From Sphingomonas pseudosanguinis (GTDB lineage Bacteria > Pseudomonadota > Alphaproteobacteria > Sphingomonadales > Sphingomonadaceae), in NCBI RefSeq assembly GCF_014196255.1, contig NZ_JACIDH010000008.1, positions 1 to 64,000 on the forward strand: a DNA stretch of 64,000 nucleotides, written 5' to 3'. Under the pieces are notes generated by a model. The model was not told the DNA's origin and did no database searches. It was given only the letters and a program-made list of their open reading frames with translations. Position numbers and translations under genes: made by a program. Each line of letters starts with the position of its first letter. Within the stretch, counting starts at the first letter, position 1. Of this stretch, positions 56,974 through 64,000 are shown one piece after another.

Positions 56974-57384
56974 TCAGTCGCGATGGGCGTTCAACAGGTC
57001 GACGAACTCGGTCAGCTCGGCGATGGCGGCATCGATGTCCTGCTTCTGGGCCTGGAGCGCATCGATCTTGGCGGCGCAGCGCGCGACGGTGACCTCGCGC
57101 TGCTGCCGCCGGCCGTCGCCCAGGTCGTAGAGATCGATCATCTCGCGGATTTCGGCCAGGCTGAACCCCACCCGCTTACCCCGCAAGATCCACGCGAGCC
57201 GGGCGCGATCGCGCTGCGAATAGATACGCTGTGTGCCCCGCCGCTCGGGCGCGATCAGCCCTTCATCCTCATAGAAGCGAAGCGCGCGGGCCGTGACGCC
57301 GAACTCACCGCATAGCTCGGTGATCGTGTAATCGTCCCGATCGCCCCGAGGGGGAATGGCGGCATAGGCGGCGACCCTGGTCAT
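56974..57384 (-). CDS. MerR-family transcriptional regulator
   Basis: A 136-residue regulator. The winged HTH (YTITELCGEFGVTARALRFY followed by EDEGLIAPERRGTQRIYSQR) is followed by a coiled-coil dimerisation helix (KIDALQAQKQDIDAAIAELT). It lacks metal-binding Cys and resembles the LiuR type that controls branched-chain amino acid breakdown; no liu genes are in the window. It is convergent with the SleB gene, 5 bases apart. Confidence 0.88.
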   Translation of the reverse strand: MTRVAAYAAIPPRGDRDDYTITELCGEFGVTARALRFYEDEGLIAPERRGTQRIYSQRDRARLAWILRGKRVGFSLAEIREMIDLYDLGDGRRQQREVTVARCAAKIDALQAQKQDIDAAIAELTEFVDLLNAHRD

Positions 57385-57416
57385 GGTCGCGACGCTAAAT
57401 ACCCTTTACGTCAACG

Positions 57417-57926
57417 TCAATCGGCGCAAAGTGCGGTCCCGTTGGGGCCACGCAGGGTGCGTGCCTCCGCCACCGAAGCGCTGACCCGCTCGACCGCCAG
57501 CGCCGACAATGTGGCGCGGCCGGTGCACAGGCCGTTGCAAGTCGCTGGCAAAGCGGCGGGAAACTGGATGCTGTCGCCATCGAGCCGGGCGGAAAACCGG
57601 CATGCGCCCAGCGCGATCGTCAGGTCCCGGCCGGAACGGGTCAGGGTGCCCCGCGCGGTACAGCCCTGTCCTTCGCCGTAATCGAGCAGCACGCCGATGT
57701 GGCGGGGCGCATCATCCTCACCCCCCGAGGCGGGCATGATGCACATCCGGTCCGAATCGCGTGCCCAGATGCCGTCGAGTGGAATGGTCGCCGGATCGGC
57801 GACAAGGCCGGTCGCGATGCTGGCCGCCTCCAACCGCTCGCCCGCCGCATTGTCCGCCGTCTCGCCCGATGACGTGCAGGCGGCGATCAACAGGTACAGG
57901 ATGAGGCCAAGGCGACGCGCGATCAC
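57417..57926 (-). CDS. Hypothetical lipoprotein coupled to hisI
   Basis: A 169-residue lipoprotein. GTG start at 57926 overlaps the hisI stop as GTGA and opens a signal peptide [20 protein letters not shown] with a lipobox Cys. The mature domain is beta-rich with several Cys ([27 protein letters not shown]) that probably form disulfides. No family was recognised. The pairing with hisI appears positional only. Confidence 0.65.
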   Translation of the reverse strand: MIARRLGLILYLLIAACTSSGETADNAAGERLEAASIATGLVADPATIPLDGIWARDSDRMCIMPASGGEDDAPRHIGVLLDYGEGQGCTARGTLTRSGRDLTIALGACRFSARLDGDSIQFPAALPATCNGLCTGRATLSALAVERVSASVAEARTLRGPNGTALCAD

Positions 57927-58285
57927 GCCACCGGCGCCAGCCCGTCCCCCTCGACCCGGCGGAAGAAACAGCTGCGCGCGCCGGTGTGACAGGTGGGCCC
58001 GGCGGGGTCGCAGATCAGCCACAGCGCATCCTGATCGCAGTCGATCCGGATTTCGGCGACGTTCAGCACGTTGTTCGAACTTTCGCCCTTTTTCCACAGC
58101 CGCTGGCGGCTGCGCGACCAGAAATGCGCCTGTCCGGTCGCCCGGGTCGCCGCCAGCGCCTCGGCATTCATATGCGCGACCATCAGCAATTCACCACTGA
58201 CACGATCGGTAACGATCGCGGTCAGCAAGCCCTGGGCATCGAATTTGGGGTCGAGCGTCAGCCCGGTGTCGCGTTGGTCGGCCAT
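57923..58285 (-). CDS. hisI: Phosphoribosyl-AMP cyclohydrolase
   Basis: A 120-residue zinc enzyme opening the purine ring of phosphoribosyl-AMP, step three of histidine synthesis. [47 protein letters not shown] and [13 protein letters not shown] hold the metal Cys/His and Asp residues. It lacks the fused HisE domain seen in some bacteria. No other his gene is in the window. Confidence 0.95.
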   Translation of the reverse strand: MADQRDTGLTLDPKFDAQGLLTAIVTDRVSGELLMVAHMNAEALAATRATGQAHFWSRSRQRLWKKGESSNNVLNVAEIRIDCDQDALWLICDPAGPTCHTGARSCFFRRVEGDGLAPVA

Positions 58286-58321
58286 GATCGCGATCTAGCC
58301 GCAACCCCGGCCTCTTCCAAG

Positions 58322-58573
58322 CTATCCGTGGTTGCGAATCGCCTCGATCAGGTCGGCCTTCTTCATCTTGGACCGCCCTTCGATGCCGATCTTGCGCGCC
58401 TCCTGCATCAGATCGTCCTTGGTCCGATCCTCCAAATGGGTCGCGTTATGCTTCAGGCTGTCGTTCGCCTTGGCATTGGCGATGCGCGCGGCTTTTTCCT
58501 TGGATTGGCCCTGCTTGCGCAGTTCCTCGTACAGCCCATCATCCTTGATCTGGGCGCCGTGATCGCGGGCCAT
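58322..58573 (-). CDS. Small DUF7218/Rho-N-type protein
   Basis: An 83-residue basic protein. Residues 1-45 are rich in Lys, Gln and Asn (LYEELRKQGQSKEKAARIAN). The C-terminal 33 residues match the Rho termination factor N-terminal SAP-like helix motif (TKDDLMQEARKIGIEGRSKM). This suggests nucleic-acid binding. Start MARDHGAQ at 58573 is preferred. The DUF name is from memory and less certain than the Rho-N match. Confidence 0.7.
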   Translation of the reverse strand: MARDHGAQIKDDGLYEELRKQGQSKEKAARIANAKANDSLKHNATHLEDRTKDDLMQEARKIGIEGRSKMKKADLIEAIRNHG

Positions 58574-58717
58574 ATGGCATCTCCTGCTTTCGGGTTCGAA
58601 ACGCGGACCTGTCGAAAATGATCCCGTCAACCATGACAAACAGGCGACAAACGCCGATCACATTCCTATATGCGCCCCGTCTGCCCCTTAGTTGCGAACG
58701 TTGCGAGCGCCTCTCCC

Positions 58718-60169
58718 ATGCTGACCACCAACCCCTTCGACGACGACAAACTCCGCGAGGAATGCGGTATCTTCGGCGTGTCCGGCGCCACCGGCGCGGC
58801 CGCGCTGACCGCGCTGGGGCTCCACGCCCTGCAGCATCGCGGACAGGAAGCCGCCGGCATCACCAGCTTCGACGGCACGCTGTTCCACACCCACCGCGCG
58901 ATGGGCCATGTCGCGGGCAATTTCGACCGCGACGACGTGATCCGTGGCCTGCCCGGCGAGGTCGCCTGCGGCCATGTCCGCTATTCGACCACCGGCGAGA
59001 CGGCGCTGCGCAACGTCCAGCCGCTTTACGCCGACCTGTCGACCGGCGGCTTCGCCGTCGCGCATAACGGCAACATCTCGAACGCGATGAAGCTGCGTCG
59101 CGAACTGGTGCGTCGCGGCTCGATCTTCCAGTCGACCAGCGATACCGAGACGATCATCCACTTGGTTGCCACGTCCAACTACCGCACGCTCCTCGACCGC
59201 TTCATCGACGCGCTCAAGCAGGTCGAGGGCGCCTATTCGCTGATCGTGATGACACCCGAGGGCATGATCGCCTGCCGCGATCCGCTGGGCATCCGGCCGC
59301 TGGTCATGGGCCGATTGGACGGCGCGGTGATCTTCGCTTCGGAGACGGTGGCGCTCGACGTGTGCGGTGCGACCTTCGAACGCGCGGTCGAACCGGGCGA
59401 GCTGGTCATCGTCCAGGGCACCGAGATCCGCTCGATCCATCCCTTCCAGGCGGTCAGCCCCCGCCCCTGCATCTTCGAATGGGTCTATTTCAGCCGCCCC
59501 GATTCGATCGCGGGCGACCAGTCGGTCTATTCGGTGCGCAAGGAAATCGGCGCACAGCTGGCGATCGAAGCGCCCGTCGATGCCGACCTCGTCATCCCGG
59601 TCCCCGATTCGGGCGTCCCCGCCGCGATCGGCTATGCGCAGCAATCGGGCATCCCGTTCGAGCTGGGCATCATCCGGTCGCACTATGTCGGCCGCACCTT
59701 CATCCAGCCGGGCGACAAGGTCCGTCACCTCGGCGTCAAGCTGAAGCATAATGCCAATCGCGCGCTGATCCAGGGCAAGAAGGTCGTGCTGATCGACGAT
59801 TCGATCGTGCGCGGGACCACGTCGCTCAAGATCGTGCAGATGATGCGCGAGGCCGGCGCGGCCGAGGTGCATATGCGGATCGCGTCGCCGCCCACCCGCC
59901 ATTCCTGCTTCTACGGCGTCGACACGCCCGAGCGAGCCAAGCTGCTGGCGGCCAAGCTCGATCTGGGCGGCATGACCGACTTCATCCATGCCGACAGCCT
60001 GTCCTTCGTGTCGATCGAGGGCCTCTACAAGGCGCTGAACGCCGCGCGGGACGGCAAGCCCAGCTATTGCGACGCCTGCTTCACCGGCGATTATCCGACG
60101 ACGCTGACCGACCATGACGAAACCGCCACGGTCGACCAGTTCGCGATGCTGGCCGAGCGGGTCGCCTGA
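58718..60169 (+). CDS. purF: Amidophosphoribosyltransferase
   Basis: A 483-residue enzyme catalysing the first step of purine synthesis. A 15-residue propeptide (MLTTNPFDDDKLREE) precedes the N-terminal nucleophile Cys16 of the glutaminase domain. The PRPP loop is VVLIDDSIVRGTTS. Cys residues in PRPCIF, HSCFYG and YCDACFTG fit the 4Fe-4S class typified by Bacillus subtilis. Its TGA overlaps the ATG of the next gene by one base. Confidence 0.96.
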   Translation: MLTTNPFDDDKLREECGIFGVSGATGAAALTALGLHALQHRGQEAAGITSFDGTLFHTHRAMGHVAGNFDRDDVIRGLPGEVACGHVRYSTTGETALRNVQPLYADLSTGGFAVAHNGNISNAMKLRRELVRRGSIFQSTSDTETIIHLVATSNYRTLLDRFIDALKQVEGAYSLIVMTPEGMIACRDPLGIRPLVMGRLDGAVIFASETVALDVCGATFERAVEPGELVIVQGTEIRSIHPFQAVSPRPCIFEWVYFSRPDSIAGDQSVYSVRKEIGAQLAIEAPVDADLVIPVPDSGVPAAIGYAQQSGIPFELGIIRSHYVGRTFIQPGDKVRHLGVKLKHNANRALIQGKKVVLIDDSIVRGTTSLKIVQMMREAGAAEVHMRIASPPTRHSCFYGVDTPERAKLLAAKLDLGGMTDFIHADSLSFVSIEGLYKALNAARDGKPSYCDACFTGDYPTTLTDHDETATVDQFAMLAERVA

Positions 60170-60876
60170 TGGCGGGCGCGCTCGACGGCAAGCTGGCGCT
60201 GGTCACCGGGGCCAGCCGGGGGATCGGTGCCGCCACCGCCATCGCGCTGGCGGCGCAGGGCGCGCATGTCATCCTGACCGCGCGGACGCCCAAGGGATTG
60301 GAGGAGGTCGAGGAGACCATCTTCAACGCCGGCGGGGCCGCGACCATCGCCCCACTCGACCTGACCGAAAACGAATCGATCGGTCGGCTGGCGGGCGCGA
60401 TCGGCGAGCGCTGGCAGGCGCTGGACGTGATGGTGCTGAACGCCGGGATGCTCGGCTCGCTCGCCGCCGTGCCGGCGATCGACGCCAAGGAATTCGCCCG
60501 CGTCCTGACCCTGAACGTCAGCGCGCAGGCCGCGCTGATCGCCGCGTTCGACCCGATGCTGCGTCGGTCGAAAGGGGCGCGGGTGATCGGCGTGACCTCC
60601 TCGGTCGGGCGCAAGCCGCGCGCCTATTGGGGCGCTTACGGCGCGTCCAAGGCGGCGTTCGAGACGCTGCTCGGCGCTTATGGCGACGAGACGTCCGAGA
60701 TCAGCGCCATCCGCACCGCTATCGTCGATCCGGGCGCGACCCGGACCCAGATGCGCGCCAAGGCCTATCCGGGGGAAGACCCCGCGTCGGTAAAGGCGCC
60801 CGAAGTGGTGGCGGACCGGATCGCCGCGCTGGCGATCGAAGGCTTTACGCCGGGGCACTTCGAACGCGTGGGGTGA
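60169..60876 (+). CDS. SDR-family NAD(P)-dependent oxidoreductase
   Basis: A 235-residue short-chain dehydrogenase. TGASRGIGAATAIALAAQGA binds the cofactor, VLNAGMLGS is the NAG motif and the active site is SSVGRKPRAYWGAYGASKAA with Ser, Tyr and Lys. It is coupled to purF by a TGATG junction, a neighbour relation seen in other sphingomonads. Substrate unknown. Confidence 0.9.
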   Translation: MAGALDGKLALVTGASRGIGAATAIALAAQGAHVILTARTPKGLEEVEETIFNAGGAATIAPLDLTENESIGRLAGAIGERWQALDVMVLNAGMLGSLAAVPAIDAKEFARVLTLNVSAQAALIAAFDPMLRRSKGARVIGVTSSVGRKPRAYWGAYGASKAAFETLLGAYGDETSEISAIRTAIVDPGATRTQMRAKAYPGEDPASVKAPEVVADRIAALAIEGFTPGHFERVG

Positions 60877-60888
60877 AAGCGTTGGGGC

Positions 60889-60980
60889 GTGGGCTTCGAC
60901 TTCGCTCAGCCTGAACGGCTGGAGGGAGAAGCCCTACGCCCCAAACCCCGTTCAGCCTGAGCGAAGTCGAAGGCCAAGGG
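60889..60980. repeat. Repeat A, inverted pair between convergent genes
   Basis: Minus copy at 60889-60919 and plus copy at 60946-60980 fill nearly all of the 110-base space between the SDR and holB stops. The transcript could fold into a long imperfect hairpin, so the pair may serve as a two-way transcript end. Confidence 0.85.
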
Positions 60981-60986
60981 AACCCC

Positions 60987-61961
60987 TCACCGCAACGTCG
61001 CGATGATCCCCGCCATCTCGAACACCGTCCCCTGCGCATCCAGCGAAAGCCCCCGCGCCGCGCCGGCCAAATCCTGCGCCGCCGCATAGGCATCCAGCGC
61101 CACCTTCAACCGCGCGCCGGAACGCCCCCGCGCCTGCGTGGCGATGAAGGCCGGCACCCGGTCGAGAAACGCCTCGTACCGCGCCTGCGCCGCCTTGCCG
61201 GCCAGCGACTTGGCCAGCTTCACCCGCTCGGCATTGCCGGGGTCGCCGCTCTCGGCGATGCGCGCGATCGCCGCGTCCATGCCCGCGATGTCCAGACCGG
61301 CAAAGCGCAAGGCGCGACCCGGCGCGCCCTCGGCAGCGGCGACCAGTGCGCCGATCTCGCCCTCATCCGCCTCGGGCAGTTGCTGGCGCAGGACGCGCGC
61401 GACATCGCTGTCCGACAGCCGCTCGAAGCGCAGGAGCCGGCACCGCGATCGGATCGTCGGCAGCAGCCGCCCCGGGGCATGGCTGACCAGCAGGAACACC
61501 GTCCCCGCCGGCGGCTCTTCCAAATTCTTAAGGAGCGCGTTCGCGCCGCCCCGCTCCAGATCGTCGATCGCATCGATCAACACGACCCGCGCCGGCCCCA
61601 TTGCGGGTGCGGTGGCGAACATGGGTTGCAGGGTGCGGACCTGCGCGATCGTGATCGACCGCGCCAGATCCTGATCGGGCTTTTCCGCATCCTTGGGCAG
61701 GCGCGAGAGCACGCGGAAGTCGGGATGCGACCCCGCCTCGATCAGCTTGACGGTCGGATGCTGCTCCGGCACGGCGAGGCCGGGGGGCAGGTCACCCTGC
61801 CCGCTCGCCCGCGCCAGCAGCCGCGTTGCCGCCGCGCGCGCGAAGCTGGCCTTGCCCACACCCTCCGGCCCGGCGATCAGCCAGGCATGGTGGAGCTTGG
61901 CGCCTCCCAACGCGGCGGCGAAAGCGGCCTGGCCTGCATCATTGCCGACCGGCAGGGTCAT
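60987..61961 (-). CDS. holB: DNA polymerase III subunit delta prime
   Basis: A 324-residue clamp-loader ATPase-fold subunit. LIAGPEGVGKASFARAAATR is the P-loop, ARVVLIDAIDDLERGGANAL the Walker-B region and LPTIRSRCRLLRF the SRC motif. It begins 4 bases after the D,D-carboxypeptidase stop. In many relatives a thymidylate kinase gene lies between these two; it is absent here. Confidence 0.93.
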   Translation of the reverse strand: MTLPVGNDAGQAAFAAALGGAKLHHAWLIAGPEGVGKASFARAAATRLLARASGQGDLPPGLAVPEQHPTVKLIEAGSHPDFRVLSRLPKDAEKPDQDLARSITIAQVRTLQPMFATAPAMGPARVVLIDAIDDLERGGANALLKNLEEPPAGTVFLLVSHAPGRLLPTIRSRCRLLRFERLSDSDVARVLRQQLPEADEGEIGALVAAAEGAPGRALRFAGLDIAGMDAAIARIAESGDPGNAERVKLAKSLAGKAAQARYEAFLDRVPAFIATQARGRSGARLKVALDAYAAAQDLAGAARGLSLDAQGTVFEMAGIIATLR

Positions 61962-61965
61962 CCGA

Positions 61966-63138
61966 TCAGCCGAAGAACGAGGTCAGCCCGGACCAGGCAC
62001 GGCCGAAGAAGCCCGCTTCGCTCACATCCTTTTCCGCGACCAGCGGCAGGCGCTGCGCGGGCATGTCAGGCGAGCTGACGACCAAATCGGCGATATGCTG
62101 ACCGGCCTTGATCGGCGCCTTGATCGGCCCCTGATAGACGACCTTGGCGCTCAGTTGCGGGTCTAGCCCGGCGGGCAGCGTGACGGTCAACTGGCGCGGC
62201 GCGACCAGGCCGACGCTGCTCGACGATCCCATCTGGACCTCGGCATCGGCGACCTTCTTGCCCTGCGACACGACGGGCTTGGCCTGCCATGCGCGGAAGC
62301 CCCAGTTCATGAACTTGACCGATTCCTCGGCCCGCGCGCCCGAGCTGTTCAGCCCGGCCATGACCATCACAAGACGGCGGCCATTCTGTTCGGCCGAGCC
62401 GGTGAAGCCATAGCCGGCCTCTTCGGTGTGGCCGGTCTTCAGACCGTCGGCGCCGGCGACGCGGCCGAGCAGCGGATCGCGATTGGCCTGGGTGATGGCG
62501 TTGCCGCCCATCGTCTTGCCCCACGAGAAATCGCGGCGCGAATAGAATTGCTTGTAGAGCTGCGGAAAGTCCTGGATCGTGTGCTCGGCCAGGTCGGCCA
62601 GGTCACGCGCGGTGACATAGGTCACGCCGCCGTCCGGCCAGCCGTTCGACGTGCCGAAATGGCTGTTGTTCAGCCCGATCTGCTTGGCGGTGCGGTTCAT
62701 CCGCTCGGTAAAATTCTGCTCGGTGCCCGCGATATGCTCGGCCAGCACGACGCAGGCGTCGTTGCCCGACAGCGTGACGATGCCGTACAGCAGATTGGCG
62801 ACGCTGACCTGCTCGTTCGGCGACAGGAACATGGTCGATCCGGCCTGGGGCCCGTGCCACTTCTTCCACGTCTCGGGCTGGACGGTGACCATGTCGTTGA
62901 GCTTCAACTGGCCCTTCTTGACCAGATCGAAGGCGACATAGACGGTCATCATCTTGGCCATCGAGGCCGGCGGCATGCGGCGATCGGCATCGCGCTGGAA
63001 CAGGATCGCGCCCGAGGACAGATCCTTCATGAACGCGACCGGGGCGGGCGTGTCGAACTGCGGCGCGGCCGCGATCGAGGGGTGGGCCAGCGCGACGAGA
63101 GCGAGCGGGGCGGCGAGCGATGCGAACAACGTCTTCAT
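61966..63138 (-). CDS. dacC: D-alanyl-D-alanine carboxypeptidase (PBP5 type)
   Basis: A 390-residue class C penicillin-binding protein with signal peptide (MKTLFASLAAPLALVALAHP). Active-site motifs are S59MAK62, S124GN126 and K234TG236. A C-terminal PBP5 beta domain and an amphipathic end (FFGRAWSGLTSFFG) for membrane attachment follow. It trims peptidoglycan stem peptides. Met at 63138 starts the signal peptide. It follows rlpA by 31 bases. Confidence 0.94.
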   Translation of the reverse strand: MKTLFASLAAPLALVALAHPSIAAAPQFDTPAPVAFMKDLSSGAILFQRDADRRMPPASMAKMMTVYVAFDLVKKGQLKLNDMVTVQPETWKKWHGPQAGSTMFLSPNEQVSVANLLYGIVTLSGNDACVVLAEHIAGTEQNFTERMNRTAKQIGLNNSHFGTSNGWPDGGVTYVTARDLADLAEHTIQDFPQLYKQFYSRRDFSWGKTMGGNAITQANRDPLLGRVAGADGLKTGHTEEAGYGFTGSAEQNGRRLVMVMAGLNSSGARAEESVKFMNWGFRAWQAKPVVSQGKKVADAEVQMGSSSSVGLVAPRQLTVTLPAGLDPQLSAKVVYQGPIKAPIKAGQHIADLVVSSPDMPAQRLPLVAEKDVSEAGFFGRAWSGLTSFFG

Positions 63139-63169
63139 GGGTGTTCCGTGACCAAAGGGCGGGAGGAGG

Positions 63170-63853
63170 TCAATCCTGATGCAGGACGCGGGCGTCGTCA
63201 TAACCGGCCTGCGCAGCCGCGTCACGCAGCGCTTTCGCCGAATTTGCATCGAGCGCGCCGCGTTCGACGCGCCAGACGCGGCCGACATGTTGGGTACGGG
63301 CGTCGAACCGGCGGGCGAGCGCTTCGGCGCGGCCCTGGCTGGTGAAGCTGGCGATCTGGACGCGGTAGGTGCCGGCGGCATCCAGCTTGATCGGCCGGGC
63401 GACGGGCGGCGCGGCGCTCGCCCCCGCCAGGATCAGGCCGGGATTGTCGGAGCCGGCTTTCAGCGCCCGCAGCCGGATATTGGCGACCGCGCGGCGATTG
63501 GTGCCCAGCAGGCGCGCCGCGCCGAGCGACAGGTCGGCCACCCGGTCCGCACGGCCCGGCCCGCGATCGCCGACGCGTGCGACGATGGTGCGGCCGGTAT
63601 CGACATCGGTCACCTCGACCATCGAATCGAGCGGGAGCGAGCGGTGCGCGATCATCACATCGTCGGGGTTGAAACGCCGGCCGGTCGCGGTGCGCCGCCC
63701 GGCCAATTCATGCCCGTACCAGCTGGCGCGGCCCGTCGCCTGATAGCTGCCATAACGCGCCGCCGGCGCATCGTCCGGTGCCGCCGCCGTCGCGGGCACC
63801 GCCAGCATCGCGGCCAGCGCCGCGATGGCGAGGCGCTCAACCCGCAATCGCAT
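63170..63853 (-). CDS. rlpA: RlpA septal lytic transglycosylase with SPOR domain
   Basis: A 227-residue exported protein. After the signal peptide, the double-psi beta-barrel starts with ATGRASWYGHELAGRRTATG and includes MIAHRSLPLDSMVEVTDVDT and VGDRGPG; a short linker leads to a C-terminal SPOR domain (YRVQIASFTSQGRAEALARR) that binds denuded septal glycan. Start at 63853 overlaps the upstream transglycosylase gene by 17 bases; one at 63880 is possible. Confidence 0.92.
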   Translation of the reverse strand: MRLRVERLAIAALAAMLAVPATAAAPDDAPAARYGSYQATGRASWYGHELAGRRTATGRRFNPDDVMIAHRSLPLDSMVEVTDVDTGRTIVARVGDRGPGRADRVADLSLGAARLLGTNRRAVANIRLRALKAGSDNPGLILAGASAAPPVARPIKLDAAGTYRVQIASFTSQGRAEALARRFDARTQHVGRVWRVERGALDANSAKALRDAAAQAGYDDARVLHQD

Positions 63854-64000
63854 CGGCCAGCAATCCCACCGACAGCGCATAGAAATTGGAACAGTTGTAA
63901 TCCAGGATGACCCGGTAGTTGCCGGTCAGCAGATAGGCGGTCGCCCCCTGCCCGTCCGGCTCCATCAAGGTTGCCAGCACCCGGTCGTCGGGCCAGGCCG
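63837..64000 (-). CDS. Lytic murein transglycosylase, C-terminal part only
   Basis: The window ends inside this gene. The visible 54 codons include AYLLTGNYRVILDYNCSNFY and a final ALSVGLLADAIAG before the stop at 63837-63839. NYRVILDYN-type tails ending in an Ala-rich helix are typical of MltB-family transglycosylases. It overlaps rlpA by 17 bases, forming a peptidoglycan-enzyme operon with rlpA and the carboxypeptidase. Confidence 0.8.
   Translation of the reverse strand, partial: AWPDDRVLATLMEPDGQGATAYLLTGNYRVILDYNCSNFYALSVGLLADAIAG

Overview
The window is a high-GC chromosomal segment of an alphaproteobacterium, most likely a Sphingomonas-type member of the Sphingomonadaceae. The evidence is the overall gene set and protein style: an E1-beta pyruvate dehydrogenase subunit with an N-terminal lipoyl domain, a two-gene rplM-rpsI operon, heme A synthase of the alphaproteobacterial type, an MltB-RlpA-Dac-HolB block, and frequent short intergenic repeats of a kind common in sphingomonads. 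Genus placement is inference; no rRNA gene is present.

Region 1 (1-3540) is the end of an integrated element. It starts with what looks like the terminus of an IS21-type insertion sequence that cuts off an ORF. Then come a small gene under a GTTC-N7-GTTC LexA-like site, an excalibur-domain protein, an AT-richer lipoprotein gene and a tyrosine recombinase. The recombinase lies beside the 3' end of tRNA-Gln(UUG), the presumed attachment site.

Region 2 (3600-16300) is core chromosome: ilvE with a divergent MarR regulator, proC-ybjN, ubiK, tspO, tlyA, dxs, a Zur/MerC pair divergent from ctaA, and rplM-rpsI. A tandem array of about 250-bp units built from inverted copies of a 30-bp repeat sits between an alpha/beta hydrolase and dxs.

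Region 3 (16700-27120) carries exported and transport functions: a DMT permease, a Tat-type GH3 beta-glucosidase, the modABC molybdate transporter and a large S1-protease autotransporter.

Region 4 (27120-40850) holds lepA, a pnuC-nadR nicotinamide riboside salvage operon, tRNA-Pro(CGG), a DUF815 ATPase and an envelope-glycan group: a TPR membrane protein, a polyprenyl-phosphate sugar transferase, GDP-mannose pyrophosphorylase and a polysaccharide deacetylase coupled to an unusual histidine kinase. An Lrp regulator and an exported TPR protein follow.

Region 5 (41000-64000) is mainly housekeeping: yaaA-SDR, gyrA-DUF952, a soluble CBS-like chemoreceptor whose ribosome-binding site lies in a perfect 16-bp hairpin, trmFO, pdhAB, an MFS-cysK-SleB hydrolase operon, hisI-lipoprotein, purF-SDR, holB, a D,D-carboxypeptidase, rlpA and the 3' end of a lytic transglycosylase gene.

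Many gene pairs are joined by 4-base stop/start overlaps (GTGA or ATGA), so translational coupling is a general feature here. Three dispersed repeat families (called A, B and C below) fill most of the larger gaps. I did not find a clearly new multi-gene system. The best leads are the hairpin-masked start of the chemoreceptor, the LexA-like site in the mobile region and the composite repeat array.
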